From Pigoraptor chileana (lineage: Eukaryota; Opisthokonta; Filasterea): a DNA stretch of 38,405 nucleotides. The translations under genes and the position numbers were made by a program. Shown in pieces: positions 31,688 to 38,405 of the stretch. Numbering within the stretch: position 1 is the first letter of the stretch; each line of letters begins with the position of its first letter. A model generated the notes under the pieces. It had not been told where the DNA came from. It did not search any database and saw only the letters and a program-made list of their open reading frames with translations. The stretch is taken from NCBI GenBank assembly GCA_943704495.1, contig CALSCR010004325.1:2248-40652 (forward strand), read 5' to 3'.

Positions 31688-32142
31688 AGCGCGTACCGTC
31701 GCGCACCCCGGGACAAGTCTGAAGCGCGTACCGTCGCGCACCCCGGGACAAGTCTGAAGCGCGTACCGTCGCGCACCCCGGGACAAGTCTGAGGCGCGAA
31801 CCGTCGCGCACCCCGGGGCAAGTCTGAGGCGCGTACCGTCGCGCACCCCGGGACAAGTCTGAGGCGCGAACCGTCGCGCACCCCGGGGCAAGTCTGAGGC
31901 GCGTACCGTCGCGCACCCCGGGACAAGTCTGAGGCGCGTACCATTGCGCACCCCGGGCCAAGTCTGAGGCGCGTACCGTTGCGCACGGGCAAGTCTGAGT
32001 GCGCGTACCGCCGCGCACCACGGGGCTAGTCTGAGGCGTGTACAGCCGCGCACCACGGGGCTAGTCTGAGTGCGCGTACCGCTGCGCACCATGGGGCTAG
32101 TCTGAGGCGTGTACAGCCGCGCACCGCGGGGCCGTCTGATTG
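31688..32142 (+). repeat. 35-bp tandem repeat array after the RTK-4 stop codon
   Basis: About 13 units of 35 bp begin one base after the TAA (starts 31688, 31723, 31758, ...). Units near the stop carry CGCGCACCCCGGGACAAG; distal ones carry CGCGCACCACGGGGCTAG and GCGTGTACAGC. Each unit has arms GCGCG and CGCGC around a six-base loop (TACCGT or TACCGC). Arm changes (CGCGC to TGCGC, GCGCG to GCGTG) keep pairing through G-U wobble in the + strand RNA. Since 35 is not a multiple of three, all minus-strand frames stay open for long stretches, which is a by-product of the repeat. Confidence 0.93.
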
Positions 32143-32234
32143 TGCGAGCAATTTATTGGAGTAAGTGAGCAAGTCGCCTCATGCCATGTCTGAACCACGG
32201 ACCGGTGTCAGAATGCTTTCGCGTACCGTTGAAG

Positions 32235-32710
32235 GGGGTAATTCGGTTTCAACTCAGAGTCTGTCAGCGGAAAACACTGCCTGACGCAGTTCACTCAACG
32301 GCGAGCTCGATTGCCTCAGTTCTGGCTGTTGCTGGGCGGAAACGCGTTAGTTGAACATTCAATAAAACTTTTGTCAATGATCAGCAATTTGCAGCAGCCC
32401 GTTGGATGGATTCGACCGTGAAATTGTCCGAGATTACGCAAATTTTTGTGACTGTGTTGATCATACGGGGTATTGCCAGCCTCCAGTCACTGTTCACCAG
32501 TCGAGTCTACACTTTCTGAGTCTGTTTACCGCGTTATCAGGATCCTGACTTAGAACACCCCATCCTGTTTTTTACTTTACAGAATGCGCTGCTGTGTCTG
32601 TTGCTCAACTTAGTCCAAAATATGATCTTTTAAACACAGATGCATTTGAGATGCAACCTTTGCCGGTTTAATTCTCATAAATAGTAGTTGGATGTGACCC
32701 AGTCGAATTC
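32235..32710 (+). promoter_or_regulatory. Conserved upstream/intergenic module of RTK-5
   Basis: Paralogous to 25110-25626 and 7190-7727. It contains AATAAA at 32361-32366 (possible RTK-4 poly(A) signal), CATACGGGGTATTG, and ATGATCTTTTAAACAC about 80 bp before the ATG, matching the RTK-4 element. Its conservation across three loci shows that the duplication unit included the intergenic DNA. Confidence 0.55.
32361..32366 (+). terminator. Possible poly(A) signal of RTK-4
   Basis: AATAAA about 670 bp after the RTK-4 stop codon, beyond the 35-bp array, in the same conserved block as the one at 25243. If used, the whole hairpin array would be in the 3' UTR. Confidence 0.4.
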
Positions 32711-35700
32711 ATGACGAAACACCATGTTGGCCGTCGCCGAGGCGGCATTGTAAGTGTTGTGTACACAGAGCGACTTGTTGACAACTCGTCTGATCGAACA
32801 GCTCAATGTGGTTGGTCCTGCTTTGCACCATTGTTTGCAGGGCTATCAGCACAGTTATGTGGCCGTACATTCAGTTGACAATCGCGGTAGTACATTGGTC
32901 GTTGCGGTGTGCTTGTTGTTGGTCTACCAAACTGAAGGCGTCCTTGCGGCGTGTCCAAACACTTGCACCTGCAACGGAGGAGCTGTGCTTTCGTGCGCAT
33001 TTACGACGGGTACTACTTTATTGTAAGTGCTGAAAGCGCGTGCCCGATTAGCCAGTTATTCAGCCTTACCGACGCCCGGACTCTGTGCGGCAGGCAGATA
33101 AGGTCTGCCCGCCCATTCCTCTCGAATGGGTCGCCGCGAGTGATGTTTCAATTGTCGAGTAAGCATTTCCGTTTGCATTTATTGCCATTCTGCTCACCGT
33201 ATGACTGACTAGTATGCGTTAAACTGCATATGCAGGGATTGGTCAAACCAGCAGCTGACGTCCATTGCCAGCGGGCTCTTTGATGGCCTCCCCGGGCTGC
33301 AAACTCTGTGAGTAAGGCCGCCGAGTGATTCTTTGGTTTGTGTGATAGTGGAGTGCATGAGTCGAATGTAATGAGATGAGCAAATGAGTGAAATCAGTCG
33401 CTGCAAATTGTAGCGTTTTTATCAAGATAACAATGAAATGTGTGGCGGGCTGAGCAAAACCCGATGACGTGAACACACACGGTAGAGTATCATCATTTGA
33501 ACAACGCAAGTTTGATCCACACTACACTCGATGACCTCACTGCGGTAGAGAGATGAGTGTGCGCCCGTTGCTCTTTTGCAAATGCCGTTTATGGCGACTG
33601 ATTTCACTCACTCTGCCACTCCATTGGACTGATGCAGTGACCTCGCCTACAACCAAATTGCGACACTTCCAAGCGGGCTATTCGACAAGCTCACTGCGCT
33701 GACTACTCTGTGAGTGGAGAACAACGTGAGATTGTACTTTTGCAAATGCCGTTTATTATGACTGATTTCAGTGACTCGGTCATTCAATTGGACTGATGCA
33801 GTTCACTCTATTCAAACCGACTTGCCACACTTCTAAGCGGGATATTCGACAAGCTCACTGCGCTGAGTATTCTGTAAGCGGAGAGCAGCGCGTCATTGTT
33901 CTTTTGCAAATTCCGTTTATTGCGACTGATTTTACTCAGATCTGCCACTCTGTTGGACTGATGCAGTCAGCTTGGCGAAAACCAAATTGCGACACTTCCA
34001 AGCGGGATATTCGACAAGAACACTGCGCTGACTACTCTGTGAGTGGGAGAACAGCGTGTGATTGTTCTTTTGCAAATGCCGTTTATTGCGGCTGATTTCA
34101 CCACTCTGCCATTCCATTGGACTGATGCAGTCGTCTCTACTCAAACCGAATTGCGACACTTCCAAGCGGGATATTCGACATGCTCACTGTGCTGCGTGAG
34201 CTGTGAGTGGGAGAACAGCGTGTGATTGTTCTTTGGCAAATACCGTTTATTGCGACTGATTCACGACTCGGTCATTCAATTGGACTGATGCAGTCGTCTC
34301 TATTCAAACCAAATTGCAACACTTCCAAGCGGGATATTCGACAAACTCACTGCCCTAAATATTCTGTGAGTGGGAGAACAGTATGTGATCAAATTGTTGT
34401 CTTTTGCAAATGCCGTTTATTGCGACTGATTTCACTCATTCTGCCATTGGATTTGATCGATGCAGTGATCTCTCCGCAAACCAAATTGCGACGCTTCCAA
34501 CCGGGATATTTGACAAACTCACTGCGCTGACTCAGCTGTGAGTGGGAGAACAGCGTGTGATTGTTCTTTTGCAAAGGCCGTTTATTGCGACTGATTTCAC
34601 TTACTCTGCTTTCACTCGACTGATGCAGTGTTCTCAGCTCAAACCAAATTGCAACACTTCCAAGCGGGATATTCGACAAGAACACTGCGCTGACTGTTCT
34701 GTGAGTGGGAGAACAGCGTGTAATTGTTCTTTTTGCAAATGCCGATATTGCAACTGATTTCACTCACTCTGCCCTTCCATTCGACTGCAGTCTGCTCAAT
34801 TCAAACCAAATTGCGACACTTCCAAGCGGGATATTCGACAAGCTCACTGCGCTAACTACTCTGTGAGTGGAAGAAGAGCGTGTGATTATTCTTTTTGCAA
34901 ATGCCGTTTATTGCGATTGATTTCACTCATTCCATTCGACTGATGCAGCTCTCTCGGTTCAAACCAAATTGCGACACTTCTAAGCGGGATATTCGACAAG
35001 CTCACTAAGCTGGGTTTGCTGTGAGTGGGAGAACAGCGTGTGATTGTTCTTTTGCAAATGCCGTTTATTGCGACTGATTTCACTTACTCTGCTATTTCAT
35101 TCGACTGATGCAGTCGGCTTGACTCAAACCAAATTGCGACACTTCCAAGCTGGATATTTGACAAGAACACTGTGCTGACTGAGCTGTGAGTGGGAGAACA
35201 GCGTGTGATTGTTCTTTTGCAAATGCCGGTTATTGCGACTGATTTCACTCACTCTGCCATCTCATTGGATGCAGTCAGGTACAGTCTAACCAAATTGCGA
35301 CACTTCCAAGCGGGATATTCGACAAGAACACTGCGCTGACTGTTCTGTGAGTGGGAGAACAGCGTGTGATTGTTCTTTTGCAAATGCCGTTTATTGCGAC
35401 TGATTTCACTCACTCTGCCATTTCATTCGACTGGTGCAGTCGGCTGGATTCAAACCAAATTGCGACACTTCCAAGCGGGATATTCGATGGGCTTTCCAAA
35501 CTTTCGGTTTGTTTCCGGTCAGATGTATCCGTTGAATGCTGAGCCTTAAGGTACCATTTTTGGCTTCTTTTGTGCCGGTTTTGAAAGTAGCCCACTCACA
35601 TTTTGTGCGTGTAATTGTAGGGGGTGTCTCTGGGTTCAAATCCCGGCAACAAGGGCGATCTCTGCTCCAACAGCGCAAGTAAATGTGTCCCAAAAACATG

Positions 35701-38405
35701 CTCCAACTGCTTTTGTGAATTCGGGTGGACAGGCTCGATATGCTCGTCGATCTGCACTTCAGGAACCTTTGGATCGAATTGTGCTATGTCTTGCGGCTGT
35801 AAAAATGGAGCGCCTTGCGACCGTTTTACTGGAGCGTGCACATGCACTGCGGGGTGGACGGGTGTAAACTGCGACCAAGTCTGTGAAAGCGATCGATTTG
35901 GCGCCAACTGCAGCAGTACTTGCACTTGCAAGAACGGCGCAGCGTGTGACCGTTTTACTGGAGCATGCACATGCACTGCTGGGTGGACGGGCGCAAACTG
36001 CGACCAAGTCTGTGCAAGCGGTCGTTTTGGCGCCAACTGCAGCAGTACTTGCACTTGTAATAACGGCGCAGCGTGCGACCGTGTTACTGGAGCGTGCACA
36101 TGCACTGCTGGGTGGACGGGCGCAAACTGCGACCAAATCTGTGCAAGCGATCGTTTTGGCGCCAACTGCAGCAGTACTTGCCCTTGCAAGAACGGCGCAG
36201 CGTGCAACCGTTTCGCTGGAGCGTGCGCATGCACTGCTGGGTGGACGGGCGTCAACTGCGACCAAGTCTGTGCAAGCGATCGTTTTGGCGCCAACTGCAG
36301 CAGTACATGCGCTTGTAAGAACGGCGCAGCGTGCGACCGTCTTACTGGAGCGTGCACATGCACGGCTGGGTGGACGGGCGCAAACTGCGACCAAATCTGT
36401 GCCAGCGATCGTTTTGGCGCCAACTGCAGCAGTACTTGCACTTGCGAGAATGGCGCAGCGTGCGACCGTTTCAGTGGAGCGTGCACATGCACTGCTGGGT
36501 GGACGGGCGTAAACTGCGACCAAGTCTGTGCAAGCGATCGTTTTGGTGCCAACTGCAATAGTACTTGCACTTGCATGAATGGCGCAGCGTGCGACCGTTT
36601 CAATGGCACTTGCAACTGCACTACCGTACTTGGCTTTGCAGGCCCCAGCTGCAACACTTCATGCAATCGTCTCGCTGTAAAGCCACCACAAATGTACGGC
36701 TATGGCTGCAAAACACCTTGCGCCTGCGAGAACGGCGCCTGCGATCCATCCACGGGCATGTGCACGTGCCACTTCGGATGGATAGGCGTCCGCTGCGACG
36801 TGATCATCCCTCCGTCCGTGCCCAAACTCAATGCCACCGCGGAATCGAGCGAATACGGCGTCGGCGTCAGACTCCAATGGTACCACGACGACGTTGGCCC
36901 ACGCCCATGGAACAACACGTGGCGCTACGAGATCACTCGAACAGGCTGCTTCCCCAAGGTGTACCAGGTGGGTTGTCACTGTTTGCCATGCGTGTTCGAA
37001 CCTTTTGGCTCTTGGGCTTGGATTAGCTGACCAATCGATCTCCACAATATGTAGGTCGGCGATGTGCTCACTTTCCTCGACACGGACGTTGTCGTCAACC
37101 AAGGCTACACTTATTTCGTAAAGGCTTACAACAGGTATCATCTGTGCCCGTTTAAATTCAGGCGAGATGCAGCAATGAATCTCTCTTCCTTTGTACTGAC
37201 GTAACTCACATACACACACACCACCGTTGTCGTCTGGTATTAATCTTCGATTACAGCAAAAACGAGTCATCAGAAAAGGCTGCGGTGGCTGCCATCCAAA
37301 GTCTCCAAAAGACAGCGCGGCCCTCGCCCCCCTACGACATCTCGTCGACCCCAACGCTCAATCCCGACAACAAGCAACAGTCAATGATCAAGTTCACGTG
37401 GAAGGAGGACATCAGCAGCGGGCGCATCATCAAGACATTCATCTTCCGCGACAGCCGCCTTGTCCTGGAAGGGCTCATGACGACAGAGTACAAGGACTTC
37501 GACGTTGAATTTGGCAAAACATACGTATATGAAATCATCAGCGCAAACCAATATGGAAACTCAACGACGACACGCTTCAGCGAGACCGCCTCTGTTGGCC
37601 CTTCTGATTCGGGCGCAACGGCAGGATCCTCGTCGAGCAATGTGGCTGGTCCCATAGCTGGTGGTGTCGTCGGTGCCATTGTAGGCGCAGCAGGCATCGT
37701 CCTTGCCATTCTCTTTGTCCGCAAACGAACTTCGCGCAAGAAGATGGAAGCGGTTGCTCGTTCGGAGCTCGATCTGATCGACACCGTTGTGCGACGCCCC
37801 GAAATCGCCGAGATTGAAATCCCCGGATCATGCATACACTTGCGCAATCGGATTGGCGGTGAGTCCAGTTGAAGCGCGCTGTACAAGTAAGAGCACAGTC
37901 TCTGTTTGTAATAAGCACCAAACAGAAAGATGCATTACTCATGCTCTCTCATTGCTACTGCATGCCTGGCAGAGGGAGAGTTTGGCGAGGTCTATCTTGC
38001 CGACATCACGCCTCGCGGTGGAAGCGTCGCTGCGATAAAGGCGGCCGTCAAGACGTTCAAAGTTACGTCCTTGTCAAGTGCGGACGAAATCCGCTCGGCA
38101 CGGAGTGCATTCATGGCGGAGATCGATCTCATGCGGACCATACCGAATCATCCCAACATTATCGAGCTGATAGGTGTCTGCACTCAGGTGGGAATCATGG
38201 CCAGGGGCTGGTACGAATTGCAAGCTGTTCCCCGTCCAATCCGTGCGCCTTCCGCGCCTTCCGTCATGTTGTGCATTTCCACTAACCGAATGCACTTCTT
38301 TCACAGAGCGATCCCAACTGCATGGTCCTCGAATTCGCCGCGCATGGCGATCTGCGTCACTTTCTCACCGACAGCAAAGTCTCTGATTTTTCCTCGTCGG
38401 ACCTT
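32711..38405 (+). CDS. RTK-5: LRR-EGF-FN3 receptor tyrosine kinase, 3' partial
   Basis: Family member with an intact 5' end, running off the window in the second kinase exon. Exons: 32711-32749 (MTKHHVGRRRGGI), 32841-33022 ([18 protein letters not shown], then [15 protein letters not shown]), first LRR 33236-33307, eleven LRR cassettes, LRR end 35440-35506, EGF plus FN3-1 start 35621-36967, 37055-37134, 37257-37858 (FN3/TM), kinase 37973-38187 and 38307-38405+. All phases agree and no frame break is seen. It differs from RTK-1 and RTK-4 by lacking the intron between the EGF exons and by having an extra intron (37135-37256) in FN3-1. The kinase begins [16 protein letters not shown] and HRD lie beyond the window. 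Confidence 0.9.
33236..35506 (+). repeat. LRR exon-cassette array of RTK-5
   Basis: The first LRR is 33236-33307 ([19 protein letters not shown]). Eleven 72-nt cassettes start at 33638, 33802, 33967, 34131, 34294, 34466, 34629, 34791, 34949, 35114 and 35275; the end exon is 35440-35506. Spacing is 158-172 bp. Variable pairs: D/A, S/Y, Q/G, R/Y, R/Y, D/S, V/S, L/N, S/G, R/D, Q/Q, R/D. Four cassettes (33967, 34629, 35114, 35275) share FDKNT in place of FDKLT, which marks copies made within this array. Introns carry GCCGTTTATTGCGACTG and GGACTGATGCAG. The end-exon donor is GTTTGT, against GTATGT in RTK-1 and RTK-4. Confidence 0.93.
33512..33566 (+). repeat. Decayed LRR cassette in RTK-5
   Basis: TCGATGACCTCACTGCGGTAGAGAGATGAGTGTGCG matches the end of an LRR exon plus its donor with many changes. 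It sits where RTK-4 also has a collapsed cassette. No open LRR of 72 nt remains. Confidence 0.5.
35621..36967 (+). other. Fused EGF exon of RTK-5 with homogenised 129-bp repeats
   Basis: A single 1,347-nt exon. After the TSGTFGSNC module come six near-identical 129-bp EGF units ([13 protein letters not shown] type, about 35870-36600). The DNA then passes directly from [10 protein letters not shown] into VLGFAGPSCNTSC, the second half of the EGF that in RTK-1 and RTK-4 lies in the next exon. The intervening intron and about one module are gone without frame change. The close similarity of the units indicates recent unequal exchange. Confidence 0.88.
37135..37256 (+). other. Intron unique to RTK-5
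   Basis: A 122-bp intron splits AYNS|KN (AG|C, phase 2) with GTATCA donor and TTACAG acceptor. RTK-1, -3 and -4 are uninterrupted at this codon. It shows no visible similarity to the neighbouring introns. Confidence 0.85.
37973..38405 (+). other. RTK-5 kinase N-lobe exons (partial)
   Basis: Exon 37973-38187 has the family length of 215 nt ([34 protein letters not shown]). Exon 38307 onward encodes the hinge ([15 protein letters not shown]) and is cut by the window end. The preceding intron closely resembles that of RTK-4, unlike those of RTK-1 and RTK-3. Confidence 0.9.

Noticed and set aside
31433-32092. Minus-strand open frame with 35-residue repeats across the hairpin array
   Set aside because: A 35-bp unit without stops opens all three minus frames automatically. 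It overlaps the RTK-4 last exon in antisense and shows no independent coding sign.
31688-32142. Hammerhead or other known small ribozyme in the 35-bp unit
   Set aside because: CTGA-like bases occur, but the GAAA part and the three-stem layout of a hammerhead are absent.
31688-32142. CRISPR array
   Set aside because: Units are directly adjacent without unique spacers, in a eukaryotic 3' UTR context.
35596-36666. Long open frame (356 codons) on the minus strand over the RTK-5 EGF repeats
   Set aside because: It mirrors the in-frame 129-bp sense repeats, is low in complexity, has no domain, and its sense strand is clearly coding with conserved Cys patterns.

Overview
The window is eukaryotic DNA with intron-dense genes (introns mostly about 70-400 bp, GT-AG). 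It carries five receptor tyrosine kinase (RTK) loci, all on the + strand. Abundant RTKs with EGF and FN3 ectodomains and canonical HRDLAARN catalytic loops point to a holozoan. The short introns and compact layout suggest a unicellular relative of animals (choanoflagellate or filasterean), but the species cannot be named from sequence alone. No prokaryotic gene, viral gene, rRNA or CRISPR was seen.

Layout: RTK-1 (51-5878, 5' end outside the window); intergenic DNA with hairpin repeats (5879-7190); a relic of a family promoter plus exons 1-2 (about 7190-7905); RTK-2, an unrelated RTK with PLAT-like, sushi-like and about 14 EGF modules (8708-19925); RTK-3, a 5'-truncated, frameshifted pseudogene of the RTK-1 family (20446-24916); RTK-4, a complete 1,289-aa family member (25627-31687); a 35-bp tandem repeat array (31688-about 32142); RTK-5, another member (32711-38405), cut off inside the kinase domain.

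RTK-1, -4 and -5 share one architecture: signal peptide, Cys-rich LRR N-cap, an array of 24-residue LRRs with exactly one LRR per 72-nt phase-2 exon, laminin/MEGF-type EGF repeats, two FN3-like domains, a small-residue-rich transmembrane helix and a tyrosine kinase domain with DMG in place of DFG. The LRR exons repeat every ~163 bp together with their introns. They are nearly invariant except at three positions per repeat, two of which lie on the concave LxLxxN strand. This resembles the variable surface of lamprey VLR repeats and suggests a ligand-binding array that diversifies by cassette duplication and exchange.

The relic upstream of RTK-2 and the truncated RTK-3 downstream of it look like the two ends of one family gene, split where its LRR array should be. 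RTK-3 is dead: it has a nonsense codon, several frameshifts and two short insertions flanked by direct repeats. A 35-bp unit begins one base after the stop codon of RTK-1, -3 and -4. Each unit can form a GC stem with a TACCGY-like loop, and its base changes keep pairing through G-U wobbles that work only in the sense transcript, so a 3'-UTR RNA structure is likely. One of the RTK-3 insertions resembles this hairpin.

RTK-2 has an intact catalytic core with DFG and a juxtamembrane segment carrying many regularly spaced YxxL/I/V motifs, suggesting a phosphotyrosine docking platform.
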